The notes: a model not told the origin generated them from the letters alone. DNA of 64,000 nt from Forficula auricularia (GCA_024734495.1 JALMQS010000085.1:13492048-13556047), one strand, 5' to 3'. Positions 42,723 to 53,782 are shown, counted from the first letter of the stretch. Made by a program: numbers and translations.

Positions 42723-43635
42723 TTAACCGACTTCAAAAAAATGAGGAGGTTCTATATTCGACTGATTTTTTTTTGTGTCTATGTTATCTCATATCTCCGC
42801 CAATTGTGAACCGATTTTGATGATTTTTTTGCATTGGGTTCAGTCTAGCTTCCGATTGGTCCCGTTTTTTCCATTGGTATTGGACATTTTTGATAGGTAT
42901 GTTCAGGCATAACTTCTTTGTTTATGAACCGATTTTAATGATTCTTCTTTTATTGGAAAGAGGGTACTTTAGGGGTGGTACCATATTAATTTAGTCAAGT
43001 TATGATGATATGATTAATGACGAATTAACGTAAATCTCCAATTCTTATGACCAAATAATCAAAATTATAATAAATAAAATCTTTTATGAAAAAAATCTTA
43101 AAGCATTCATTTAAAACCCGCAAACGTTTCGAGAGAATTTCTATATTTATGGATTGAATTTTATTATCATTTTCTGATTCATTCGCCCGACGCTTTCTCT
43201 TACGAGATGCATGCAAGGTATTATATAAAGTCAATATTAATAACATCACTAAAAAGAGAAAAATAAAAATAATTTTTAATAAAAAAAATAAAACCGACTT
43301 CAAAAAAATTAAATGCAACAAATAAAATAATAATAAATTAAAAATAAAATAAAATACACTAAAAGGTATAAAATAATTATCTTATTTAGTTACAATTAAA
43401 CGACAAAATATTAACATGAAATTACTTTTTGAAGTCGGTGCCAAACAAACTATATAAGTCAAACGTACTAAGTAAGATATGTCGAATGCGATTCATAAAA
43501 TGTATATGTTTGGCACCGACTTCAAAAAGTAATTTCATGTTAATATTTCGTCGTTTAATTGTAACTAAATAAGATAATTATTTTATACCTTCTAGTATAT
43601 TTTATTTGATTTTTAAGTTTTTATTATTTTATTTG
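42723..43635. mobile_element. Family F (ACCGACTTC) foldback, copy 1
   Basis: Starts AACCGACTTCAAAAAAATG; contains GTGAACCGATTTTGATGAT, CAGGCATAACTTCTTTG and a region that on the minus strand encodes ASRKRKRRANESENDNKIQ. An inverted repeat pairs 43255-43440 with 43505-43635 and the other end at 44097-44130 after the nested element. Minus frame 43025-43321 (98 codons) starts with a hydrophobic segment followed by this basic region. Other copies at 47386 and 59803. Confidence 0.75.
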
Positions 43636-44084
43636 TACTAGATGAAGGAGGAGGTATCAGCCAAAGATGGAATCACTGGGTTCAATAAAACACCTTTAAT
43701 AAGACGTTTCGGCCTGAATTTTATTTGGCCATCTTCAGTCAATTAGGAATTATACACAAAATGCGGTACACATATGTGATCGAACCAAGCCTTGTCAAAA
43801 ATATAAATTATTTTAGCTTCATGTGAAAATTCATTCTGAAACTTTTGGGTCCAGGTACGTTATAAATTCACATGAAGCTAAAAGAATTTTTATTTTTGAC
43901 AAGGCTTGGTTAGATCACATATGTGTACAGCATTTTGTGTATAACTCTAATTGACTGAAGATGGCCAAATAAAATTCAGGCGGAAACGTCTTATTAAAGG
44001 TGTTTTATTGAACCCAGTGATTCCATCTTTGGCTGATACCTCCTCCTTCATCTAGTACAGTTTCATCACAGCCACAACTCTAAC
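43636..44084. mobile_element. Nested palindromic retroelement with hammerhead-like cores, 13-bp TSD
   Basis: 449 bp between perfect ATTATTTTATTTG duplications (43623-43635 and 44085-44097) inside family F. Arms from TACTAGATGAAGGAGGAGG mirror each other. Cores: minus 43706-43738 (CTGAAGATGGCC...GGCCGAAAC then GTC), plus 43955-43987 (same with one helix II change). No protein. Confidence 0.85.
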
Positions 44085-44440
44085 ATTATTTTATTTGTTG
44101 CATTTAATTTTTTTGAAGTCGGTTTAATTTTTTTTATTAAAAATTATTTTTTTCTATACATATTTCGGGTTACGAGCCCATCTTCAGGAGGTTTAACAAA
44201 AGACTCCTGTGGTTGGGCTCGTAACACGAAATATATAGAGAAAAATAAAAAACTCCAAAATATAATTACAATTTTTTTTTAATTTTTATTTCCTCTTTGT
44301 GAAACACCACTATAACCCGTTAAACTCCTGTGTTTAATATGTTTCACTATAAACCAACACCGCTTTCCCTAAATGTTATTGCCATTGAACATCAGAAAAG
44401 TCGTTGTATCATTCGCATCCATAGTAAATTTGTAAGAGAG

Positions 44441-44743
44441 GAATAGCAGGAAATTGAACAAAATTAAAAACACTTGGTTTTTATTAAATAAGCCAGACGT
44501 TTCGTCAATTTATTTTGATTTCCTCAGTGTTCAGGTTATGACTCAGTCAAAAAACAATTTCACTATACAAAAAAAATAATTAATCATTTTTATAACATAT
44601 CCCTGGCTCAAATTAATCAACAATCTTGGACTTTTCTTCAACAATTAAAAAATTTTCTTTCTAGTCTTTATACAAAGATAGCAAGAGTAAAAAAATTGAC
44701 GCAACTCTGTTTTTAATTTTGTCCAATTCCCTGCTATTCCTGT
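44441..44743 (-). mobile_element. Penelope-like element fragment with terminal inverted repeat
   Basis: GAATAGCAGGAAATTGAACA near 44445 is inverted at 44711-44743 (33-bp arms). On the minus strand 44499-44527 reads CTGAGGAAATCAAAATAAAT then TGACGAAAC and GTC, a hammerhead-like core with helix II UCAA/UUGA. Short inverted termini of about 34 bp are a known feature of Penelope insertions. Confidence 0.6.
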
Positions 44744-44874
44744 TATAAATCAGAAAATAAAATTTTATTATTGATTCGAGAATATCCACTGTAGCTGAAT
44801 ACTCAAGGAGGACGTAATCGAACATGTTCTCAGATTTCACTCAAAAGCTTGCTGTAATTCTTTAAGTCAATATA

Positions 44875-45161
44875 CAGGGTGGTCCCGAATTCATGGTACA
44901 AACTTTAATGGTAGGTACAGGACATTGTAACAATGAGTTATTGTATAGGAATGTATAGTGTAATAAGTATATGTAATATGTATATGTATGTATAGTGTAA
45001 TAGTAATATAGTGTATAATGTATGTATAATGTATAGCCGTTATTTCCCCTGTTTACGCCTCACCGCGTCACTTGCGACTATACATTCCTATACAATAACT
45101 CATTGTTACAATGTCCTGTACCTACCATTAACGTTTGTACCATGAATTCGGGACCACCCTG
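44875..45161. mobile_element. Tc1/mariner-type MITE, 287 bp
   Basis: Terminal inverted repeats of about 80 bp beginning CAGGGTGGTCCCGAATTCAT, flanked by TA (44873-44874, 45162-45163). The centre is a TATGTATAGTGTAAT-rich low-complexity region. No transposase. The CAGGGTG tip is like that of the DD41D element at 11360. Confidence 0.85.
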
Positions 45162-45634
45162 TATAGTATAAGTAGCTTAAGTTATGAATTTCGTTGCTCT
45201 GTGACTTAACATTGCTGAGATCAAAGGGTACTCAGAGAGACATGTTTGTACAGACCAATCAAGTTTTGACCACTCTTTGAGGTCTGGAGGCTACAAAATC
45301 CGTTTTTTTTAATTTGTGCTATATTTGATTTCTATCTTCTAAAAGTTTAGATCACTCCCCTAGAAGTAGCCAAATGAAAATGAATATTATAAATTATAAG
45401 CAAGAAGATAGAAGGTCTCGAAAGAGGATTGAATTACTTTTACTAAAATAAATACAATTTAATTATTTTTATATAAGTGAAAGTAGCGGAAGGTTCAAAA
45501 AGTTTTTGAGATCTAAAACGAAAAACTAGTTATACTCGTATTTTAGGCTTTCTAGCTTCAGAGCTTTCACATGTAAAATGCACAAAATGAAAAAAGAAAT
45601 TCAAATTGTTTGGGAAATATCGAACGGTTTAGAT

Positions 45635-46687
45635 CAGTGTTTCCCAACCTTTGGTGGCCCATCGCCCCTTTCTGGAGGTTGACTGACACCTATCGCCCCC
45701 TTTTCATTTTCATTGTATGTATGCTTAATTTTAATTTGAAGTAAAGTGAAAATAATAAAGTAGTTTTATTATTTTAAACAATTTTATTGCCGTATATAAA
45801 AGCAACCAAAGCAATTTTATCCGATCACTCTTAAATAAAATAGAAAAAAATTTAAATGTTCATTTTTTACAGATTTTTTTTTAAGAACAAATAAGTGAAA
45901 TAATTAACTAGGATCATTGACGTACATTTAAAAAACAAGAGTAAATGTTTTCATTTTTTAAATTGGAATCTGGAAAAATTAAGAAAGTTGACAGTTAAAA
46001 TTTAAAAAAAATTAATGAAAGTTTGAAAACGTTAGTATTGATTTATTTTACCTTTTCCATGGCTGCCTTGTGCTTGGTGGATTTCAGTTAAAGCTTCAAT
46101 ATCCGGCTTTATATGTTCGTCAATTTCAGGCGCAAGTCTCCTTTGAGGCAAATGTCCAACATATTACTTATTTCTTTGTTTCGTGAGAAGCTGGACAACA
46201 GAACTAAATCCTTTTTCAACTAAATATGTTGACGGGAACGAGATGAGAAGTGGTTCAATTTTTCCCCACAGTTATCGATAAGTAAGTGTCCATAAGCTTC
46301 ATCCAGGCTAACTCGTAACCACTCTGCTTGAAAATGATTTTCGCCTCACAGTCATACTTCAGATCTAGAAACTCCGTCTGCAAAATGTTATCAAGCTTAT
46401 CCACAGCTTCAAACGAGAATGGATCTAGAACACAATCGGAAATTTGTAACTTGGTCAAATCTTTAAATCTTGATTCCATGTCAGTTTTTAACTGGTCAAG
46501 GTGATCAGTAAAAATTAGGATTTTGTCTTCTGGGAGTTCAGGAGTCTCGTTATCTGAACTGTACTATTTTAATTTTTCCTCCTTTGAATACTCATCGCCC
46601 CCAAATCACCCCCACTTATTTATTGTCCCCCTGATAATCCAAATCGCCCACTTGGTGGGGCGATCGCTCCCAGGCTGGGAACCACTG
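45635..46687 (-). mobile_element. hAT element, internally deleted
   Basis: Ends CAGTGTTTCCCAACCT and AGGCTGGGAACCACTG, with a perfect 8-bp target duplication GTTTAGAT (45627-45634 and 46688-46695). Subterminal GGCCCATCGCCCC and GGGGCGATCGC are also inverted. It is 1053 bp, far shorter than an autonomous hAT (2.5-4 kb), and keeps only the C-terminal part of the transposase on the minus strand. Confidence 0.93.
46050..46560 (-). pseudogene. hAT transposase C-terminal fragment
   Basis: Minus strand from about 46560 reads YSSDNETPELPEDKILIFTD, LKTDMESRFKDLTKLQIS, LDPFSFEAVDKLDNILQTEF; after a frameshift at about 46260, LLISFPSTYLVEKGFSSVVQ and LLTKQRNK then a stop, then RRLAPEIDEHIKPDIEALT. The FPSTYLVEKGFS block is the hAT dimerisation motif seen in ZBED5/SCAND3-like transposases. 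The RNase H-like catalytic core and zinc finger are missing, and a frameshift and stop are present, so it is inactive. It lies inside 45635-46687. Confidence 0.85.
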
Positions 46688-46699
46688 GTTTAGATATAA

Positions 46700-47380
46700 T
46701 TTGACATAACAGTTTGAATTCAAATTTTCAAATTAATCATTACCCATTCGGTGACGAAATTTTTGGGAAGTTTATTGAGTCTTAAAAAGAGTTTTTAAGT
46801 TTTCCTTCAATTTTTTTTAGAAAAAGTAAATTCCCGAATTGCTCTCTCATTCGTATTTTATGACATAACATTAATTTGGATTGATGGGTGACCCCAAGCT
46901 TCGAATGTCCATTGACCTCCTGAGCAAACAATCGAGTTCTGATGCGAGGTGCGAAGGTCTTATGGCCCGTGAGAACCTCGCAGGCCAACGCATCCATCAA
47001 CGCACGCCCTTCACTCACACTCCCTCAACTTCAACCCTCAACAGCCACCCTCTAATTAACAGCCCTAATCAATAAACACACTTGGCCAATGCCACTCCAA
47101 TTCGGCATTTAACTTCACGATTTAACCTTTGCATTCTTCAACTACCTTTCTCATCAGCTAGAAAATAATACAAAAGAATTTCAAATTCATAGTTATACTA
47201 TTTTTAATTTATTTTATTATTTATTTATTTATTTATTGTTGTACAATAGGCACATTAATTGCTATTGTCATTGGTACCTTTGAAATGATTTTTTCTTCAC
47301 TAATTCTTCGATTTCCTTGTTTTCATTTATTTTGTCGATGAATAACCTCTCGAGAAACAGAATTCCTTCTTATTCCATTA
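46700..47380. other. Mixed intergenic; sequence-complex patch 46880-47160
   Basis: The patch contains GGTGACCCCAAGCTTCG, TGGCCAATGCCACTCCAATT and several unrelated short frames but no recognised protein. It may be a conserved non-coding element or degraded coding DNA. Confidence 0.3.
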
Positions 47381-47385
47381 TTAAC

Positions 47386-48332
47386 CGACTTCAAAAAAGG
47401 AGGAGGTTCTCAATTCGACTGATTTTTTTTTTGTGTCTATGTTACCTCATATCTTCGTCAATTGTGAACCGATTTTGATGATTTTTTTTGTATTGGGTTC
47501 AGTCTAGTTTCCGATTGGTCCCGTTTTTTTCATTGGTATTGGACCTTTTTTGATATGTTTGTTCAGGCATAACTTCTTTGTTTATAAACCGATTTTAATG
47601 ATTCTTTTTTTAATGGAAAGAGGGTACCTTAGGGGTGCCCATATTAATTTGGTCAAGTTCTGAAGATATGATCAATGACGAAATAACGTAAATCTCAAAT
47701 TCTTATGACCAAATAATCGAAATTATAATAAATAAAATCTTTTATAAAAAAATCTTAAAACTTTCATTTAAAACCCGCAAGCATTTCGAGAGAATTTCTA
47801 TATTTATGAATTGAATTTCATTATCATTTTCTGATTCATTCGCCAGACGCTTTCTCTTACGAGATGCATGCAAGGTATTATATTAATTCAGTATTAATAA
47901 CATCACTAAAAAGAGAAAAATAAAAATAATTTTTATAAAAAATAAATAAAACCGACTTCAAAAAAATTAAATGCAACAAATAAAATAATAAAACTCAGAA
48001 ATAAAATATTTTACACTAAAAGGTAAAAAATAATTATCTAATTTAGTTACAACTAAACGACGAAATATTAACATGAAATTACTTTTTGAAGTCGGTAATA
48101 TACATTTTATGAATCGCACTCGACGGACCTTACTTAGTACGTTTGGCGGGTACGCTCGCTTATATAGTTTGTTTGGCACCGAATTCAAAAAGTAATTTCA
48201 TGTTAATATTTTGTCGTTTAGTTGTAAATAAATTAGATAATTATTTTTTACCTTTTAGTGTATTTTATTTGAATTTTAAGTTATTATTATTTTATTTGTT
48301 GCATTTAATTTTTTTGAAGTCGGTTTTATTTT
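47386..48332. mobile_element. Family F (ACCGACTTC) foldback, copy 2
   Basis: The most complete stand-alone copy: begins ACCGACTTCAAAAAAGGAGG and ends TTTTTTTGAAGTCGGTT. The same landmarks occur as in copy 1, including the basic peptide region (SRKRKRLANESENDNEIQF on the minus strand near 47855). The right third folds: 47940-48085 pairs with 48175-48330 around GCACTCGACGGACC. No target duplication was established. Confidence 0.8.
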
Positions 48333-48339
48333 TTTTTTT

Positions 48340-49210
48340 TTATAAAAATATTTTTTAAAAATAAAATTTCAATTTTGTGGTTTCGTTTAAATAGTAAAAC
48401 TATTATAGTCTCGCTCTAATGTCTTGTTTGATATTTTGCCCTTACAACAATTTTTTTTTTTTGTACATTTTACATTTAGAAGATTTGTAGCTATAATGGC
48501 TAAAATACAAAAACTTTATGACCTCCCGTTACTGTATGTCTTTTTGTTTGTCAGAGCATTGTAGCTCGTAAAATAAATAGTACACTAACTTGACATTTAA
48601 AAGTTATATGTAATCGTTTTTCGATAAATTAAAAATCCTATTCAAATTTTAATCGAATGATTATTTCGAGGAGGGTCGAATTTTGTGTTGGATCGAAAAT
48701 AAAAAGTATTTTTTTATCACAGAGTGTGAGATATCCCTGAAAACATCTCTTTCAGTAGAATTAGGCAATATTTATTTATTTTTTATTTAATTTAATTCAC
48801 TATATAATGTGAAAGCAGCCATACTAAATTCAAGGTGTTACTTGCTTTCAACTTGATGTGTTAGATAAATAAAGATAGATCTTTATTATTTCTCCGAGAT
48901 CATGATTGTAGAGAGACCTAAAGAAATGTTTGGGGGTGTAACCAAAAAACAAAAGGGCTTTGAGTAAATTAAACATACAAATCACAACGTTAAGCCCAAT
49001 CCTAAAAAAAATTTGAATCTAAAATAAAATAAAATAATTAATAATAATACATTTTTTAAAGATTGATAAGATTTTTCTTTCTTTTATGAATGATGTATGA
49101 TTGCAAAGAAGAATAAGGAAATTGTATATGAATAAATAAGCATATTTAAAATGAATATCTTGGAGTTTTTTATAACTATGATAATTCATAATCATGTAAT
49201 TCATTTATTA
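48340..49210. other. No gene recognised
   Basis: AT-rich; nothing supported. Confidence 0.4.
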
Positions 49211-49254
49211 ATTATGCTTTTGAATTTACATTTAATATTAATTGTTTGTTTAAA

Positions 49255-49540
49255 AGTTGGGTGTGCAATTGCTCATATGGTACACCTGTCGAGGTGAGAA
49301 CAGGAAGCCCAGTTCGCAGTGCAGGACTTCCAAGTCGAAGAATTCCGCCAGAAGCTACCGGTTGACGTGAGACAGTGGATCCCGGCGAAATAGGAAGCCT
49401 CGATTGCATGCTTCAAGTCCCAGCGGGATTCCCAGTCGGGGGCCCAATTTGCATATGACACGAACTACAAGCTTCAGACAAATCTACCGACTGCCTTAAC
49501 TTAGCCAAGCGCACGCAGGAGTGAATTTATAAAGCTCGGG
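49255..49540 (+). pseudogene. Possible retroviral-like Gag fragment
   Basis: A plus-strand frame reads AQFAVQDFQVEEFRQKLPVD then VRQWIPAK, stop, EASIACFKSQRDSQSGAQFA. The FRxxLPxDVRxWI wording resembles Gag proteins of LTR elements, but the match is short. GC content is higher than flanks. Tentative. Confidence 0.2.
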
Positions 49541-50318
49541 TGATATATATTTAAGCATCTGAAAATTACATCATTTCATCTTGTATGTCATAATATATTA
49601 CAATCTGGTCCGTTTTCTAGCATAACGAGAATCAAATAAAAAAAAAAAAAAAAATACAAGAACAAATTTTATGGTTAAAACTTAAAAATAATCTAAATCA
49701 AAATGTTATTTATGGACTAAAATCTAATTCTAGAAAAAATGAACAGATTAACGGATTAGAATGATTTTAAATATATTTAAATATATCTTAAAAAAAATTA
49801 TATAACAGAGTAAAACAAAGAGAAAAAAACATGAATGCACATGCTTATTCAAATTACAAAAGACTTATAAAAAGAAATGTGTTCTGATGATTTAACAAGT
49901 TTCTTTGCAAAATTATTAACATTTTATTTAATGTAATTCAAAATGTATAAAATTTAAATAATTCTTTAAACAGTCACTTAATCTATTAATATTCCCTTTA
50001 ATTAAATAAATATTAATTGCTTTCTTTAACATCATCGATTTGTCCATTTATCACGAAATAGGAAAAGATGTTCTAAATGTTTTGCTGGTCAGAATGGTGA
50101 TCTAGTAAAAATGTTGAGATATATTGGCCTTAGTAATAGCAAATTAACTGTTTATTTTTGGTTCTCAGTTTAAATTTTAAGGTCAATCAATAAGCTTTAA
50201 AATTAGAAAATTAATTAGATTATTCTGGTATTTTTCATCAAGTGTATCCTTTTTAAGTTTCGGAAGAAATCATATAGAAAGTCTATTTTTATGAGATAAT
50301 CTTATCAGAATGCACAAC

Positions 50319-50350
50319 GTTTCGACGCCAAATTCGGACTCGTTTTCAAG
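50319..50350 (-). mobile_element. Degenerate hammerhead-like block
   Basis: Minus strand CTTGAAAACGAGTCCGAATT then TGGCGTCGAAAC, with possible helix II GACG/CGUC-type pairing lost in part. Same position-specific pattern (…GAAACGTTG) as others but CUGANGA is decayed. 49560-50310 around it holds nothing recognised. Confidence 0.3.
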
Positions 50351-50764
50351 TTTTTTTGAAGTCATTCGTTGAAGAGAGCTAGTGCGGATCCTGAGTGCTT
50401 TTGCTACTTCTAGGGATCATCAGGTGAGCCAACGTGCTAACTCAAAAAATAGAACATTTGAAGAGTTGTTTTCATGTTATTCGAACGTTATCAAGACATG
50501 ACAAGCTGTGTAACTTCTGACTATTCTTACATAGTATTGTTCCTAAAAAGACTCAACAACCTATTAAGCCTCAACTATCTACACATAGTACCTACTTTAT
50601 CTTCTGAAGGCAACTTTGTTTGAATAGAATTAACCACAATATATGAATAGGATTTATAATTAATACTTAATGGTGCTTAAAAATAAGAGATTTTTCGATA
50701 AATATATTTCATCGAAGTGAGAAGGTTTTCTGATGAAATCAAAATTTAATTAAATCAAATAACA

Positions 50765-51097
50765 ATGCAAGCTTTATCTTTGCAGTCTGGTATGTATGAA
50801 TGGTCGATTTGCGGTTTCTTGAAAGAGGAAATCCGAGTCGTGGCGGTCACTATAAGACAAATGAATGTGTTCGGAGGACAAACGGTCGTTGTTGACCCGG
50901 GGGCAGCGGTGCCTCAGGACAGAAACGCCTCCAGCACCTTCGGATCTCCGGCGCCGCTTTCGTCTCACCGCCTCCTAAACGACACTTCGACAAGCTTTTC
51001 AAAAACAGCTCAAAAGCCCAATCTGACAATCCATGTTGCTCTTAAAGAGAGATTAATATTTAATTCGAAAAACAAATCCATTCAAAAGACTGTTTGA
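50765..51097. other. GC-richer patch with open frames on both strands
   Basis: A plus frame of 110 codons (starting MQALSLQSGMYEWSICGF) and a minus frame of 64 codons overlap. The G+C-rich core 50840-50985 differs from flanks. No family recognised; could be an exon remnant or non-coding. Confidence 0.3.
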
Positions 51098-51564
51098 AAG
51101 GATTTCTAGACTAATGGAAAAATAGAAATCTATTAGTTGAATAGCAAAATGTCAAATAGGAACGAAATTCAAGACAACCTCAATATAAATTGATTGATAT
51201 TCAAGTGAATTTTCAAATATAGAAATTTTGTGAAGGTTCCAATACGTTTTTACATTCATAGATGTACAATGTTTTTATAATGATCAGAATGTAAGAATAT
51301 ATCAAAGCACACAGCGCGAAGTTCGAGCAGTGACTTGGTCGTACACGCTGTACACTATTTACACGAACCATTTCGAGCCAATTTCGACCCCCCTGTAGCT
51401 CGGAACTCATTTGTGATACAGAGCTGAAATTATACACGTGACATTATGTAATCCATCTTAAAAGAGTACAAACTTCAATAATATAGCTTAAATAGATTCT
51501 GAGATATGGATCTGAGAAAATAGCTAATTTCACTCGCACTCACTCACTTACAGGTCATCAAAAC

Positions 51565-52260
51565 CTATAGGGTACTTCCAAATTTCCAATTATTCCAGCA
51601 TCATGAAATTTGGCATGCTAGTAGAGTTTGGGACACAACCAAAGGAAAAATTCAAAAACCCCAGATTTCCCCTCTTTCAACCCCTAAAATTGAGGGGTGA
51701 AATTTGTAGTGTAAATTTGAATCTATTATATATGGAATGATCCTAGGATGCTAAAATTTGGTGTCTTGGTAGAGTTTTGGGCATTAATTAAGGTGTAATG
51801 TAAATTTCCATATATGAAATAAATCTAGGATGCTAAAATTTCGCATAATAATAGAGTTTAATATGAAATAAATTTAGGATTGAAGGAGACAATAAAAGAG
51901 TCTGCTGGAATTATAAATTTTATTTATTTATAACGAACGTTATAAATAAATAAAATTTATAATTCACAGCAGAAGACACACTCTTTTATTGTCTCCTTCA
52001 ATATATAAAAATTCTGCTACTCTCGGCAAAAACTTTCAATTTAAATTTAGGATGCTAAAATTTGGCATAATAATAGAGTTTGGAGTAATAATAAAGGAAA
52101 AATACGAAAACCCCAGACTTTCCCACTTTCAATCCCTAAAATGAAGGGACGGAGATTGTAGGATAAATCTGCATCTAATATATATGAAATGACTCTAGGA
52201 TGCTAAAATAATATCTCAGAAGCCTCTAAAATGAAGGGGTGAAATTTGTAGGGTAAATTA
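51565..52260. repeat. Degenerate tandem repeat, CTAGGATGCTAAAATTTGG units
   Basis: Units of roughly 130-170 bp each include AGGATGCTAAAATTTGGCAT, ATAATAGAGTTT, AAAACCCCAGA-TTTCCC and GGGGTGAAATTTGTAG. About five partial units, interrupted at 51881-52041 by a family B insertion. Confidence 0.7.
51881..52041. mobile_element. Short foldback insertion, family B, copy 2, 12-bp TSD
   Basis: 161 bp between perfect TAAATTTAGGAT duplications (51869-51880 and 52042-52053). Arms TTGAAGGAGACAATAAAAGAG and inverse, centre ATAACGAACGTTATAAATAA; right end carries ATTCTGCTACTCTCGGC. The host tandem repeat is continuous on both sides once it is removed. Confidence 0.88.
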
Positions 52261-52343
52261 ACTCCCCTTAAAACAAAAATAAAAAAAATAATAATAAATA
52301 AAAATAAAAGCTACATATATATTAGCTTACAAAAGAAGAGAAA

Positions 52344-52791
52344 TCTCACCCAAAACATTCTGTGAAAAAACAGGCCAAGTTCGAAAAAGTAGTGAAATCT
52401 AGTGTGCAGCCAAGTTAAATTCGCCAAGAATAATTAAGTTGAGAAAATAGTACTTTCAATTATAATGCATTCTTTCCATTTTGAATGACAATCTAAATTT
52501 ATGGATTCTAAATTTTTAATTTAAATTATTTTCATGAAACTTGGCTGTTACGAATTATGTAGTTAGGGTAAATGAACTAAATTCGTGACCAGTCAAGTTT
52601 CATGAAAATTATTTAAATTAAAAATTTAGAATCCACATAAATTTAGATTTTCATTCAAAATGGAAAGAATGCATTATAATTGAAATTACTATTTTCTCAA
52701 CTTATTATTCTTGGCGAATTTAACTTGGCTGAACACTAGATTTCACTACTTTTCGAACTTGACTTTTTTCACAGAATGTTTTAGGTGAGAT
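52344..52791. mobile_element. Large palindrome, arms about 200 bp
   Basis: Ends TCTCACCCAAAACATTCTGTG and inverse; arms pair through GCCAAGTTAAATTCGCCAAG and AAATAATTTTCATGAAACTTG to a roughly 45-bp centre near 52555-52600. Few mismatches. No coding, no hammerhead-like core, and target duplication not resolved. Confidence 0.8.
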
Positions 52792-53240
52792 AATACATTT
52801 ACGAGTATGTACGGTGGCTAGACACTCCGTAAAACGCGATATATTCTGTTTTTTAATATTTTGTCAATCGGTCTCTGGAAAGATTGCCGGGACATATTTT
52901 TTTATGCATTGTTGAACTGGAAGTTCTGAAATTATATAGTCCAATATCTAATTAGGTTTTGAATTAGAAATACAAACACTGATACTAGAACAAATTATCT
53001 AGAAATATGTCTGCCAAATTTTAGCTCATTGGTTATGATAGATCTCAAAATATGACATTTGTTTTCCGGTTTGTCAATGCCCCGAAAATTAAAAGCTGTC
53101 AAGCTAATGAGCCTTTAGGTTTGCAAAATTACAGACATTATGGCACAAGAACGAATATTTTATGATTTTTCGTTTTTTGTTTTTTAATATAGACACTCAC
53201 ACAGAATAAAATAACACACTTGAAAATAATTTTTTTCCAC

Positions 53241-53262
53241 GTTTCGGACATTTCTGAACAGG
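53241..53262 (-). mobile_element. Degenerate hammerhead-like block
   Basis: Minus strand CCTGTTCAGAAATGTCCGAAAC then GTGG matches the recurrent pattern only in its GAAAC half. Surrounding 52800-53780 is otherwise unassigned AT-rich DNA. Confidence 0.25.
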
Positions 53263-53782
53263 ATAAGAATAAAATATTCTATTTTTAAAATTTTAATTTT
53301 CGTTAATAAATAAATTTTGACTATGCTAAATGGAAAACAATACCATGTAATGAACTGGAGAAATCTTCCAGATTGGATAATGATTCATGTTGAAATTTAA
53401 CAAATGCTTACAAATGACGAATTAATCTAGAAAAGTGTGACATCTTTTCGAGGTAGCAAAATAATTAATCATCAGATATAAAATCATCCACTAAAATCTA
53501 TTGATAAATAGTTAAAGGGGAATAACAAACTAAACAAACATTCTTATGGGTAAAAATTTGTTTTTTAAGATTCTTCCAAAACTTAAGTGTCTTCTCGAAT
53601 CATGTTAATGTCTCTCTCTCACGTCACACTCGTCCATCATCCATTTTTACCCGACCACCGAGGGGCATCGCAGTCTCCTTAATTTTATTATCCAAATGAT
53701 AATCAAAACTTAAGTGATTTATGTAGGATTTAATTTTATAAATTTTAGGGTTTACTTAGTCACACAAATTAAACAAATCGAG

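Larger units (their letters stand above)
42622..44378. mobile_element. Nested palindromic composite, 13-bp TSD
   Basis: Perfect TTGCCATTGAACA duplications at 42609-42621 and 44379-44391 show that the whole block moved or was built as one insertion. Outer arms begin CAGGAGTTTTTTAACGGG and end with its inverse; inside each arm AACTCCAAAATATAATT is repeated inversely. Within the outer arms lies a family F foldback (42723-44130), and within that another palindromic element (43636-44084). A hammerhead-like core on the minus strand at 44162-44187 (CTGAAGATGGGCTCGTAACC then CGAAAT) belongs to the outer element. Confidence 0.75.

Noticed and set aside
43100..43135. AACGTTTCGAGAG in family F as a hammerhead core
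   Set aside because: The GAAACGTT part is there, but no CUGANGA lies at the right distance on that strand in any F copy.
50765..51097. 110-codon frame as a host gene
   Set aside because: Overlapping frames on both strands, no recognised domain; described only as a compositional patch.
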